Shown here: piece by piece, positions 34,869 through 45,231 of the stretch
Layout of the letters: each line of letters begins with the position of its first letter
Position numbering within the stretch: the first letter of the stretch is position 1
NCBI GenBank assembly: GCA_021307315.1
Contig: JAJSPD010000126.1
Location: forward strand, 1-64,000
DNA length: 64,000 bases
Direction: 5' to 3'
Origin: Bisporella sp. PMI_857
Taxonomy: Eukaryota; Ascomycota; Leotiomycetes; Helotiales; Helotiaceae
Notes under the pieces: model-generated
Databases searched by the model: none
What the model saw: the letters and a program-made list of their open reading frames with translations, nothing else
What the model was told of the DNA's origin: nothing
Made by a program: the position numbers and the translations under genes

Positions 34869-36407
34869 ATGCCGCAAAGCACCCCCGCAGGAGGCGCGTC
34901 CTCGACGCGTCAAAAATTACTCGCAGAAACACTACTCGCTGTAACCACAGCCGCATCTACCAGGGCCGAAGAAGCTACCCTTCTTTTCAGCAATATAGCA
35001 AATATACTCGACGAGCAACTCCAAGGAGACTCTGCTAAAGCACTCCCTTCACATCTGCGCAAAAGCTTCTACGCGTTTTGCCAAGACATTTCTTCCGTGG
35101 CCCAGCACCATTTTGACAACCACGTGCGAGGCACCCCCCGGCCTCCATCACCTTACATTTGCTCCCACGAGCTCTCTAGCGCTACAAGCAACGCCTCGAT
35201 TACAGCCACTTCACCAGCTCCCTCTCCCGAAGAAAACACTTCTTCTGCACCTGCCACATCCTTTTCCTCCGCCAGCTCCCAAGAGCCCACACAAAAACGC
35301 ACAACTAAACCATCCCCAACAGCAGCCTCCCGAGTTAGCACACAGCCAAAAAAGAATCCTCCCCCAAAAGTTTCTCCTCCCGACAACCGCTTGTTTGTAC
35401 GCCTACCTGAAAATCACGTGCTCAGAGCGGTGTCAGCATACAGCATACAAAACGACCTCAACAAGGCCCTGGGGAAAAAACTAGTCAAAGAGGTCCAAAC
35501 CACAAAAACGGGATACGCTCTTTGTCCGCTCTCTCCACAACTACAAGACTCTCTTGACTTACTAATCCCTCAAATCACGGCGCTGTTCTCCGCAAAAGGA
35601 CCCTGCACAGTCGAGAAAGCTGGCAACCTGGTCAGCTACCGGATTGCCCTAATTCCCAGGTCTTTTCAAGGCTTCCAAAACAACCAAATAACCCAAATCC
35701 CTGTTACAGCAGAACTTCTCTCGTCAGCTCTCACAGAAGAGCTCAACGCTGCACCTACGCAAATAGTAGAAACCCGCCTTAGCTCCGAGTCCCTTTTTAC
35801 AGCTTCAACTACCTGGATTGTCAGATTCCCAAGCAACACTAATCCCCTCCCTCGCTCCCTTCTTTTATTCGGGGCCAGAGTCTCCATCAAGCTGCTACCT
35901 AAAAAAGTAGTAACTATACAATGCAACCGCTGCTTAATGTGGCACAACGAGCGGACTTGCGTCAGAGCCCCTCGCTGCCGCTTGTGCGGCTCTACTAAAC
36001 ACACCGAAAAAGAACACTCACCATGCTCTACAGCAGCTCATGCTTGCCCTCCACGCTGTATCCACTGCCACGGCCCTCACTCGGCCGACTTCACAGAATG
36101 CTTACTTCGCCCAAAGCCGGGCCAAGCTGGCCCTACCAAACAGCAAAAAGCCCAAATCCGACAATCGTGCTCAGCTGCCTATTTAAGGATCAAAGCGGCC
36201 AACTGCCCTTCTTCCACGCAACAAGATACGCTAGACTCTATAGAAGTAGATATCCCTGAAGCACCAACAAGACCCAACACTCCTCCTACTAGACACTCTC
36301 TCAATCTTCCTCCCACTACAAGCCAAGGCTCACGGTTCTCTATACTCTCGCCTTCTGAGCAACTCCTGCCCGGAAAGCGCCTCTTTGCAAGCACAGCGCC
36401 GCAATGA
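34869..36407 (+). CDS. LINE-1 family ORF1, zinc-knuckle nucleic-acid-binding protein
   Basis: 512 residues from the ATG at 34869 (MPQSTPAGGASSTRQKLLAE). The open frame extends further upstream, but only through non-ATG codons. A helical N-terminus is followed by a Ser/Thr/Pro-rich linker (about residues 100 to 180), a conserved block LFVRLPENHVLRAVSAYS and, near the C-terminus, three zinc knuckles (CNRCLMWHNERTCV, CRLCGSTKHTEKEHSPC and CIHCHGPHSADFTEC). ORF1 proteins of Tad-clade LINEs bind the element RNA to form the retrotransposition particle. The stop overlaps the ORF2 start as ATGA (36404-36407), which suggests coupled reinitiation of translation. A nearly identical 5' copy lies at 51530-52199. 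Confidence 0.85.
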   Translation: MPQSTPAGGASSTRQKLLAETLLAVTTAASTRAEEATLLFSNIANILDEQLQGDSAKALPSHLRKSFYAFCQDISSVAQHHFDNHVRGTPRPPSPYICSHELSSATSNASITATSPAPSPEENTSSAPATSFSSASSQEPTQKRTTKPSPTAASRVSTQPKKNPPPKVSPPDNRLFVRLPENHVLRAVSAYSIQNDLNKALGKKLVKEVQTTKTGYALCPLSPQLQDSLDLLIPQITALFSAKGPCTVEKAGNLVSYRIALIPRSFQGFQNNQITQIPVTAELLSSALTEELNAAPTQIVETRLSSESLFTASTTWIVRFPSNTNPLPRSLLLFGARVSIKLLPKKVVTIQCNRCLMWHNERTCVRAPRCRLCGSTKHTEKEHSPCSTAAHACPPRCIHCHGPHSADFTECLLRPKPGQAGPTKQQKAQIRQSCSAAYLRIKAANCPSSTQQDTLDSIEVDIPEAPTRPNTPPTRHSLNLPPTTSQGSRFSILSPSEQLLPGKRLFASTAPQ

Positions 36408-39400
36408 GTAGTAGAAGCCTCCTTTCCTCTCTTTCGATTCTATCAATAAACGTAGGGAAAGGCACTAGCTCGCACGAGCTAGCTCTCTCTACAGCTTTCA
36501 ACTCCTCGACCGACGTTCTTCTGGTTCAAGAGCCTCGCATTTTCTCCGACTTAGACAGACGAATCACAAAAACACATCCTTCCTTTGAATGCTTTTCCCC
36601 AGTCGACACTTTCGACCACACCCCTCGCGTTATGACATACGTACGCAAAGGGGTAGGCTTACGCGCTACACAAATACGCCCACTTCCGCAAAACGACGAA
36701 ATAGCTAATGACTTGCTCTTTTTGACAATTCAAACGCCAACAAACCAGCCGCTTATGATTATAAATGTTTACAATGCCCCTATAGGGAACGTATACAGAA
36801 GCCAAAGCGCGGTCACCGCTCTGATGTCCTTGCCGGCATCTACTTTCTCTCCGGCTACTTTCATAGCAGGCGACTTCAACTTGCACCACTTGCTTTGGCA
36901 ACCATCATATCAAGGCCCGTCTGACCCGTTTGCAGACCCTTTTGTTGCGTGGACCGAACTACATGACTTTTCTTTCATTTCACAAATAGACAAACCCACT
37001 CACCAACTAGGAAATGTGCTCGACCTCGCTTTCGCTTCTCCCGGCCTTCGCCGTATAGGAGTAAATACAAGCGTTAAAAGAAAACTCCAAATCGGCTCAG
37101 ATCACCTACCTCTACTATCTAACATCTGGTGGGGCTCCAGAACTCGTGAACGACCAACACACCTACGCTTTGCTACGCTTGAAAAAGACACTTTTCTTTC
37201 TCTCCTTAAATACAACCTTGAAAATACTCCTTCATTCCCAAGCAGTCCTACAGACACTTTTCTCGACAACTACGCCGTCAATATCGTCGAAGCAATTCAA
37301 AATGCCTATCAAGGCTCAGCTAAGCGCGCACTTCCACATAACAAAGGACAGCCCTGGTGGAACGACGCTTGCGCTACAGCAGTACAGGCATTTCGTGCGG
37401 CCAGAAGAGAACACTACGGGTTCGCAGCAAGCGAAGCAAAGAAAGAGCTACGCAAAGCAACCCGGCAAGCAAAAGTGTCTTTTTACAAGAAAAAGCTCGA
37501 CGAAGCAGCTACAAGCAGAGATGTTTTCAGCATTGCAAAGTGGCACAAGTCTACGGGCTCATTCCGCTCTCCTCCCTTAAAAGACCCCCTTCGCCCACGT
37601 GCTCCTCCGGCAACTACCCCAGAAGCAAAACGAGACATATTCGCACGAAACCTTCTACAAAACACTGCTGAAGCAGGTGACATTCCACTTACAGCTCCCG
37701 CCGTCCCTGTAACGTTACTCCCGTTTCCTGACCTTACCGAACAAGAAATAGAAAAGTCAATACTCGGAGCAGGCAATACCGCGCCTGGCAAAGACGAAAT
37801 CCCTACACCACTTTTACGAGTAGGGTGGCCGCTGCTTAAAAGCCATATCAGTCAACTATTCCAAGCGTGCATACATGTCGGCCACCACCCAATCTGCTTC
37901 CGCACCGCTATATTAGCTATAATCAGCAAACCCAAAAAAGCAGATCGGGCCTCTCCCCGGTCATACAGACCTATCGCTCTACTTTCGGTGCTCGGAAAAG
38001 GCCTGGAAAGACTAATAGCTAAAAGGATGTCATGGATTGCCATAAAATACCAGGTAGTTGCAGCACAACAATTCGGCGCGCTCCCTTTGCGGTCGTCGGT
38101 CGACCTTACAACATGCCTTACGCATGACATCGAAACAGCGCTGAATCAGGGCTTGACAGCGTCGATGCTTACGCTCGACGTCAAAGGCGCTTTCGACGCT
38201 GTCCTACCAGGTAGGCTTGTCAAAAGGCTACGCGAACAAGGCTGGCCTAATTACTTGGTAAAATGGGTTGCATCGTTCGCTACAAAGCGTAAAGTATGCA
38301 TTCGGCTCGACGGCGAAATCGGAGACGAAATAGAAATCGTGTGCGGGCTACCTCAGGGCTCTCCAGTTTCTGGCATTCTATTTATGCTTCACATTTCTCC
38401 TCTATTTTTCCTAAGACTATTCCAAGGAGGATTCGGCTACGCCGACGACGCCGCTATCTACAAAATCTCACCCTCTTTGAGAGAAAACACACACGCTCTC
38501 TCAGCTACCCTGGCACAAGCTCTAGAATGGGGACACTCGGAAGGAATTACGTTCGACCCTGAAAAATCAGAACTTCTACACTTCTCCCGCAGGCACGCGG
38601 ACAAAAACAGATCACCATCGGTAACAGCTGGATCCCTCGTAGTATCTGAAAGCACGGAACGCCCTTACTTAAAATGGCTTGGAGTGCTTTTCGACAGGAA
38701 ACTAACTTTCAAATACCACGCACTTGCTCAAGCAACCAAAGCTCTGAAAACAGCTCACGCTTTCTCGTCACTCGGCAACACGCTTCGAGGAGTCTCCCCT
38801 ATGCTTACACGACAAGCCGTAACAGCGTGCGTCCTGCCGGTAGCGTACTTCGCAGCAGAAACATGGTGGCCAGGCCGAAAAAGGCAAACACACAACGGCT
38901 ACACTTCGAACCGAATAGATGGCCTACTCACAAAGCTTGAAATTACTACTCGAGCTGCAGCCAAAGCTATCCTCCCGGTCTTCAAAACAACCCCATACCC
39001 AATTCTATACCGAGAATCAGGACTGGCACCCCCCGAACTCAAGCTCGACGAAATAGCTAGGCGCGCAACATTCCGCATACGCCGGCTCGACCCTCAGCAC
39101 CCGCTTCGCACACGAGCCGAAGCTGTCCGAGGGCCACTGATCCCGACTCGTCGTAGCCGCGTCCCAACTCGTTTCGCAATAAGATACCTGTCGCTACCTG
39201 CTTCAGAACAGCTCGACATGATAGCTCTACCACCTTGGTTCTCGGCCGAAAGCCCCGCAGATATAGAGAAACGAATAGGCGCTCCTGACCCGACACACAC
39301 CAAAGAACAACGGGCCGCCGCTTTCTCGCACTTTATCCACCATATTCCGGCAAACGACATAGTCGTGTACACGGACGGCTCAAAACTCCAAAACGGCAAC

Positions 39401-40243
39401 GCAGGAGCAGGCTATGCTCTAGTACTGCCCGATGCTACAGTTAAAGAAGCTTTCGCTCTCGGCCCTAGCGCGGAAATCTTCGACGCGGAAGCTATTGCTG
39501 CGCTACTTGGTGCACAAGCAGCTCTTCGGCACCCGTCGAACGGACTAGCCAAAAACGCCTGGATCTGCCTCGACAACCTCGAAGTCGCAAAACGCTTGCT
39601 GTCCCCTTCACTTACTACTTCACAGCCTATTTTCAATTCTTTTATCAAAGCTAGAGAAGACTGGCAGAAAAGAGACAACGTCACACTAGCCGGCGACATA
39701 CACATCCGGTGGGTGCCTGGCCACGCAAACATTCCCGGAAACGACCTGGCAGATGCAGAAGCTCGTAAAGGCTCCTCCCAGCTCCCTAATGCTCCTTATC
39801 CATTGTCGTTTGCTTCACTAAAGAAATGGCACGCACAGCAAGCTTCACAAGCACGCGCAGAGTGGTGGGCGACTTCCGCACATGAAAACTACCAACTGCT
39901 ATCAATCACTACTGCTCCCGTCCCTCCACAGGAGCTTCGGCTCCCTAGAAAAGAGCTCGGCCGCATCATAGCAGCCAGGTCAAATCACGGCGATTTCAAA
40001 GACTACCACGAAAGGTTCGACCATACAGACGCACAGCTTCATTGCTCCTGCGGCCTCCCCAAAACTCCCATTCACTTCCTTTTCTGCAGAATCGCCCGCA
40101 GGCGCTGCAACCGACCCCGAGGGCCCCCTTCTACTCTAATCCCACAACTACTCGGTACTAGCGAAGGTGCCGCTACGCTAACTGAATGGTGGCGTAAAAC
40201 CCGCTTTTTCGAGGACATCTGTCCTTACCGCAAAGCCAGCTAG
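36404..40243 (+). CDS. LINE-1 family ORF2: endonuclease, reverse transcriptase, RNase H
   Basis: 1279 uninterrupted residues. An APE-type endonuclease occupies about residues 10 to 240 (LLVQEPRI, AGDFNLHH near 156, GSDHLPLL near 230). The reverse transcriptase spans about 480 to 760 (KADRASPRSYRPIALLSVLG, LDVKGAFDAV, GLPQGSPVSG, and catalytic YADD near 679). RNase H lies at about 985 to 1120 (YTDGSKLQNG, DAEAIAALLGA, CLDNLEVA, WVPGHANIPGNDLADAEA), so all expected acidic positions are present. A terminal Cys/His motif (CSCGLPKTPIHFLFC) ends the protein. It nicks target DNA and copies the element RNA by target-primed reverse transcription. Domain order and RNase H place it in the Tad-like group. 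There are no stops or shifts, so this is the best candidate for an active element here. Confidence 0.9.
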   Translation: MSSRSLLSSLSILSINVGKGTSSHELALSTAFNSSTDVLLVQEPRIFSDLDRRITKTHPSFECFSPVDTFDHTPRVMTYVRKGVGLRATQIRPLPQNDEIANDLLFLTIQTPTNQPLMIINVYNAPIGNVYRSQSAVTALMSLPASTFSPATFIAGDFNLHHLLWQPSYQGPSDPFADPFVAWTELHDFSFISQIDKPTHQLGNVLDLAFASPGLRRIGVNTSVKRKLQIGSDHLPLLSNIWWGSRTRERPTHLRFATLEKDTFLSLLKYNLENTPSFPSSPTDTFLDNYAVNIVEAIQNAYQGSAKRALPHNKGQPWWNDACATAVQAFRAARREHYGFAASEAKKELRKATRQAKVSFYKKKLDEAATSRDVFSIAKWHKSTGSFRSPPLKDPLRPRAPPATTPEAKRDIFARNLLQNTAEAGDIPLTAPAVPVTLLPFPDLTEQEIEKSILGAGNTAPGKDEIPTPLLRVGWPLLKSHISQLFQACIHVGHHPICFRTAILAIISKPKKADRASPRSYRPIALLSVLGKGLERLIAKRMSWIAIKYQVVAAQQFGALPLRSSVDLTTCLTHDIETALNQGLTASMLTLDVKGAFDAVLPGRLVKRLREQGWPNYLVKWVASFATKRKVCIRLDGEIGDEIEIVCGLPQGSPVSGILFMLHISPLFFLRLFQGGFGYADDAAIYKISPSLRENTHALSATLAQALEWGHSEGITFDPEKSELLHFSRRHADKNRSPSVTAGSLVVSESTERPYLKWLGVLFDRKLTFKYHALAQATKALKTAHAFSSLGNTLRGVSPMLTRQAVTACVLPVAYFAAETWWPGRKRQTHNGYTSNRIDGLLTKLEITTRAAAKAILPVFKTTPYPILYRESGLAPPELKLDEIARRATFRIRRLDPQHPLRTRAEAVRGPLIPTRRSRVPTRFAIRYLSLPASEQLDMIALPPWFSAESPADIEKRIGAPDPTHTKEQRAAAFSHFIHHIPANDIVVYTDGSKLQNGNAGAGYALVLPDATVKEAFALGPSAEIFDAEAIAALLGAQAALRHPSNGLAKNAWICLDNLEVAKRLLSPSLTTSQPIFNSFIKAREDWQKRDNVTLAGDIHIRWVPGHANIPGNDLADAEARKGSSQLPNAPYPLSFASLKKWHAQQASQARAEWWATSAHENYQLLSITTAPVPPQELRLPRKELGRIIAARSNHGDFKDYHERFDHTDAQLHCSCGLPKTPIHFLFCRIARRRCNRPRGPPSTLIPQLLGTSEGAATLTEWWRKTRFFEDICPYRKAS

Positions 40244-42650
40244 CTGGCCATTTCTTTTGTCAACTATTACTTTTTCCTTTGTCCCAAACAACACATAATG
40301 ACGGTGCGAGAGCCACGGGGAGTAGGAGGGCCAGAGCGTAGAGGAGGGCTCATTTCCCAGTTTCAGTGTAAATACCTTCCTACCTAATACTTGCGGTTAA
40401 GGAATAACGCCAAGTATCCCAACATGCCCCAGGCCTTCAGCCTCTGGATTCTAGGAGTTTACTCCTAGCGTCGTATCTTCGAGCACGGAGTAGGTCCCGT
40501 GCTTTGCACGGCCCTTTAGTTAGACGTTAAATAGAAAAACAAACAAACAAACATTCCATCGCCAAGTCTTGGAATACAGAGAGGCTCATTATCGCCCAGC
40601 GTGTTCCTGCAGTACTACCAAGAACAACCCGGCCTCAGACCATGGAGTTGGACCATCTCCAGCCACTTGACATTTTCAGGCTGCCTACGCATGCCACCTC
40701 CGGACTTAGATTCATCCCGACAACCACGTTACAATGCTGGGAGAAACAAGTCAAAGGGTTTGCAGCTCTTAGCGACGCTGATGATTCAATAGCTGAGAAT
40801 CGCCTGGCATTTGAGGTAGACGATTTCAATATCGACTTAGGAGATGGAATTCTACACCCTCTACTAGATGGAGCTGAGAGTCTCCCCAGCCCGACTGACC
40901 GCCGGTCCCAGGTTGGCGACAGCCCTACTGGCTCTAGTCTTACATTGCTTGTCAATGAAGATGTTCCCCTCAATGGAAAGCAGCGACTTGTTGTGGAGAA
41001 GGTGCTTTCGGGTGCTTTAGCCTGGGCTGACCACGCCCATGATGCCTCCAAGAGAGATCAGATGCTCCTCTACGTTGGAGGTGAAGGTGGGGTTGGCAAA
41101 AGCCAAGTCATCAAAGGCATCGTTGCTGGAATGGACCTTATCAGTCGCAAAGATGAGGTCATTCTCATGGCGCCTACTGGGGCTGCGGCAGATAATATTA
41201 GCGGCAATACCTACCATACGTTCCCTAGGTATAAGCATCAACAAAACCCAGGAGGCAGTTATGAGTTTTCGCGTTAGGAGGCTCTGGTCTAAGAAGACCA
41301 TCATGATTATCGATGAGGTTAGTATGATGGATTTAAGCATGCTTAGCACAGTAAACCGTCAGTGCAAGATTGCCAAATCGCTAGACCGGAGTTCACCAGA
41401 CCTTTTTGGCGGACTGCCCATTGTCCTCCTAATGGGAGACTTCTACCAATTTTCGCCCGTCAGAGGGCCGGCGTTGTGGCAGGATCCGCGACAAGGGAAT
41501 GACGAACATGCGAATGGGCGACTGATCTGGCATCGGTTCACGAACATCATTATACTCGACCAGCAGATGCGTCAGGCAGAAGATCCCATATTCCACGACA
41601 TGCTAACCCGAGCAAGGAATGCTACACTGACGGAAGATGATCTAGCTCTCCTAAATAGCAAAACCATTACATCCCTTTTAGCGCCAGAACTGGAAGGAGC
41701 AACGACAGTTGTCAAAATGAATACCCTCCGTCACCATATTAACCGTATTCAAATGGAGCACTTTGCCAGATCCCGGTCCCAGAAAATTTACATCTTTCCA
41801 GCTCTCCATAGACGGACCAAGTCCACAGGTCATACTAACTTGCGTCTACGCGCGGATGACTTGCTTCAACAGCCCGATCAGGGTACCAAGACCCCCTTCC
41901 CAGGCCTATTTCTCTACACTCCGGAGATGCCCACGGTCATCCTAACCAACGTCTGCACTGCATTAGGGCAGGTAAATGGCGGACGCGGCATTGCCGTTGG
42001 GGCAGTAGTCGATCCGACTGGTATGCCTCCCTCCGGAAAGTATGTAGAGCAGTCTAACCTTATAACTATTAGCGGAGTTCTTTGAGATGGATGATCTATA
42101 CATCCTCTGCACCAAACCTCCTGCATGCGTTTTATTCAATCCACACAGATCAAGGCGGTCCGAATTCGACGACTTAGAAGCGTCCGTCACGCCTGTATTC
42201 CCACTAGAGAAGTCCATCACCCTGAAAGGGTACTCTGTCCGAAGGAGGCAGGTGCCGATGTGCCCTGCGTTTAGCCTGACGGATTACAAAATCCAGGGAT
42301 CGACGCTTCCAACTGCGATCCTTGATCTCAAAGACGACCCAGCTTCCAAAGCACGGGACCCCCACAAAAAATACTGTTCTATATACGTCCAACTATCGCG
42401 ACTTCAATCCTTAGACGGACTTCATCTCCTGCAAAAAATCGAGATGAGGGATCTCCAGTTCTCCCCTGACCATCGATTGCTGGCTGAGATGGAACGGCTC
42501 CAAGGGCTGCAGCGGGAAACCATAGCGGCGTGGGATACGATAGCGTAAACTGTGTGAGCGTTCTCCGTCAATTTTTAATTCCGTTACTGCCTAGAACTAT
42601 TATTCCAACTCCTGTAAATCTTTTGACCAATACCACGAGATTTCTGTGCT

Positions 42651-42701
42651 CCTTTGAATTTTGAGGTCCTTTGAATTTTGAGGTCCTTTGAATTTTGAGG
42701 T
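42651..42701. repeat. 17-bp tandem repeat, 3 copies
   Basis: Three exact copies of CCTTTGAATTTTGAGGT downstream of the Helitron helicase stop. The surrounding 42549-43149 holds no gene. A loosely duplicated segment (CTAGCAAGGACATG(C/G)CG at 42752 and 42850) is also present. Confidence 0.8.
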
Positions 42702-43149
42702 CCAAAATCATACCAGAGAACTCGAGAGCTACCAGTGGTTGACAAGTCTCCTAGCAAGGACATGCCGATAATGTGCGGGGTATTTACTCCAACTACAAAG
42801 CTTACAACCATGGCGTAAAGTCAAAAAGCTGAGAATAGCTGATAAATCAACTAGCAAGGACATGGCGGTAAGATGTGGGATATTCTGACCCTACCCAACT
42901 TCCATATCGCAGACAACACAAGCTATAGTTTACGGATGAAGATTTCTCATTCCGAACCATATCCACCTGATCCTTAGCTCTTATAAAAGTCAAACGAATG
43001 GCCGTGCATGTGAAATAAACTTCGGCTCCAGAATTACCCACAAAGAACATATAGTATGTTACGTTTCCCTTTATTCTGCTCTCGCAAGATCTAGGGGAAG
43101 AGATACTCCGTAATTCTCTCAAGAACAATCACTCCTACATTGCCTAATC

Positions 43150-44527
43150 ATGCGAACCAAGCGCTATACAATGTCAACTCGAAATACTCAAGCTTCCAAG
43201 TCGCCTTCCCCTATCGATGACCCAGCCAGTCCTACGAGCAATGGAGACGAATCAACTGAGTTGACGATTCCTCCTTCCACTCCCTCTCTCCGACCAACGA
43301 ATACATCAATTCCATCGACACCAACTAGCAATATACCGACCAGGTATGGCAGTACCAGTGCCATGTCCGACACAACGATCGAAGACCATTTCGGCGTTCA
43401 CCCCCGAGGCCGAGACGCAATTGCTTCCTTTCCAAACAACATAACCAAAATAAACCCTACCGACTACACATGGGTAAACGATTCGTCAAACTATTTGTTG
43501 GTATAAAGTCATGTGAACGTCCCATAACGCACAGGCCACCACCTGAATGTATTTAAGTTCTCGCTCGTAGGACGTAACTTAGAAGAATCAAGAACAAGTC
43601 AACCACCTACAACGAGCATATATAGCACTGCGCTGAGATCGCGGTGCTACGTGCCCCGTGGGTAACCGACTTAAGCTATTGCAAGTCATCATTACGAAGA
43701 AGGTATCACAGAGAGTGATACCAACACTATTCTTTGTGCCATAATACACCAGGGGAGCCGACATAGGCACTTCTATGGTTGGTTGGAGACATCGATAGAC
43801 ACTCTTTGGAGACCACGAACAAATATCAAAATTGGACGGTCGACGTTTTACTATCAGCTGAGACAGACAAAGCCCTGGATAGATTGCTCAAGACTGGTCC
43901 ATGGAGCACATTCACCAAACCAAATCGCTACTCTATACTGAGGACTAAGACAACTCTAGGAGCCGTCAAAGACGACCTTCGAGATGACGATGACGAAGGT
44001 TTCGTGTCCCTTGGGCACACCATCACTACAAATGATCCGTTCCCGTACACGTACAACGGGTCTATGATGGTTGAGAACGGCGCCGTACCGAATGCCGGAT
44101 TTGACGTGCGCAACTTCAGCAATCAAGCTTCTATAGCAGTTGAATTTTCCATATTAGGATATCAAATAGACGGTAAAGAACCGGGTTACTCATTTGGCAT
44201 GCGCGGTGTGTATCATCTTGGAAACCCTCTACGTGATAAAACGGGGACGCCTTCTAAGAAGCGTAAGGGTGGTTGTATTATAAGTCCAAGACGCCGGAAA
44301 GCGGGAGTCTTCAAGGCGGATACATCAAATCCATCGCCGGACTGAACCACGATCACTTCAGTGTGGTAGTTCTCAACCAACAGAATCGATTTGCGCTACA
44401 GACTGCTGTATATCTGGGCAATGACCGAAACGTGGAGGAAGCGTGGTATTCATATTTAACTTTCTATTTTCTTTACTACCCTAACCAGAAAAAGCGAAAG
44501 GTGCGGGGAAAATGCAAATTCTATTAG
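43150..44527 (+). pseudogene. unrecognised fungal gene disrupted by a solo LTR
   Basis: Starts at the ATG at 43150 with a Ser/Thr/Pro-rich N-terminus, then DHFGVHPRGRDAIASFPNNI and TDYTWVNDSSNY. The solo LTR at 43496-43726 interrupts it. Ignoring the LTR and one CTATT, the same frame continues to a TAG at 43764 and on into HSLETTNKYQNWTVDVLLSA and FVSLGHTITTNDPFPYTYNG. A further shift near 44275 leads to YYKSKTPESGSLQGGY and a stop at 44525. The product would be a soluble protein of roughly 370 residues. I do not recognise the family. The TAG could be a CpA to TpA change (CAG to TAG), as repeat-induced point mutation would make, but one site is not proof. Confidence 0.55.
43496..43726 (-). 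mobile_element. solo LTR, 231 bp, TSD CTATT, inside a gene
   Basis: On the plus strand it starts TGTTGGTATAAAG and ends GTGATACCAACA, so the ends are perfect inverted TGTTGGTAT/ATACCAACA. The 5-base duplication CTATT is at 43491-43495 and 43727-43731. It is an inverted homologue of the LTR at 13378-13612. Confidence 0.9.
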
Positions 44528-45231
44528 CTTTTACATCCCAGCTTTTACAAACTCTATTCACTCTTTGTCATCACCAACCAACTGCCGAATCCCCAAATGA
44601 TATGCTTTCTCATTTGCTGGTCTAATCGCGTCACAAATCTTGTGTCGCCAGGTCAGCTGACCATAGTCCAGTGAAAATCACGTGCACACCCGGGTCTGCT
44701 GGTTTCAGGGCATCGGCGTGCGGAGCGCGCGTCCAGTGAAAGGGAAAACTATCCCCGCCGGCACGAGCCCTGCGTCCCGAAATTGTGGCGTTGGCCAGCG
44801 TAGCAGCCCTTCGCCGAGCTTCGCGCTAATTGTGACAGAACGAGAAAATACGCAATGATAAGCAGGAGGAATTGGGGATGCCTTCAGGCTCTCTATTGTT
44901 GTCTATGTGTGTTATCATACAAAATTGTAGAACTGTGCGTGTGTGAAAAGTCTTCCGCGCTAGCGTTCCCCACTTAGTCAGGGACATGTCAGCTACCTAG
45001 ATTCTCAAATCCTGACAAATTGGCTGGTTTTGATTGGTCTTAAAAATTGCTGTCACGTGTGCCATTTCTTGAGCGAGCTGGTTTTTTCGTTTTTGACTTC
45101 TGCTGTCGCGGGATGATCCCAGGAGAACGCTCAAGTGTGCCGTTGGCGGGGTGCCGCCTCCGCTTTAGGCTTTTCGCTCTTCTCTGTCTTCGTATCCTGC
45201 TGATGCGTATCGCACTTTTGGGGCGGTCGCA
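44528..45231. other. Helitron-2 upstream region, no gene
   Basis: Contains the CGCCGAGCTTCGCGCTAATT motif resembling the flank of the first Helitron. There are no supportable coding frames. Confidence 0.4.

Larger units (their letters stand above)
34733..40551 (+). mobile_element. full-length Tad-like LINE retrotransposon
   Basis: A 5.8-kb non-LTR element flanked by a 15-base target duplication, CATTCCATCGCCAAG, at 34718-34732 and 40552-40566. It has ORF1, ORF2 and a 3' end with a short (AAAC)n tail (about 40531-40551). Removing the element with one duplication rejoins the Helitron protein in frame. Both ORFs are open, so the copy is recent and may still be competent (inference). Confidence 0.9.
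30490..42548 (+). pseudogene. Helitron Rep/helicase (RepHel), split by a LINE
   Basis: The N-terminal exon at 30490 has a Cys-rich motif. The main frame from about 31120 has a DUF6570-type Cys region (VCCSCGKLVP). It passes a GC-AG intron near 32540-32587 into the Helitron-like N domain: FWMTINPSDLRNPL, the HUH motif LHLHAL at 33177-33191, and the two-tyrosine motif IYYVTNYATK near 33690. After H-S-I-A-K (34718-34732) a LINE interrupts, and the frame resumes at 40567. The PIF1-type helicase follows: Walker A GEGGVGKS, IMIIDEVSMM, LMGDFYQFSP, then an intron at 42021-42072 and LTDYKIQGSTL. It would nick and unwind DNA for rolling-circle transposition. Damage: a TAG at 32717-32719, a one-base shift near 41221, probably another shift near 31120, and the LINE. 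The Helitron 3' hairpin was not located. Confidence 0.8.
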
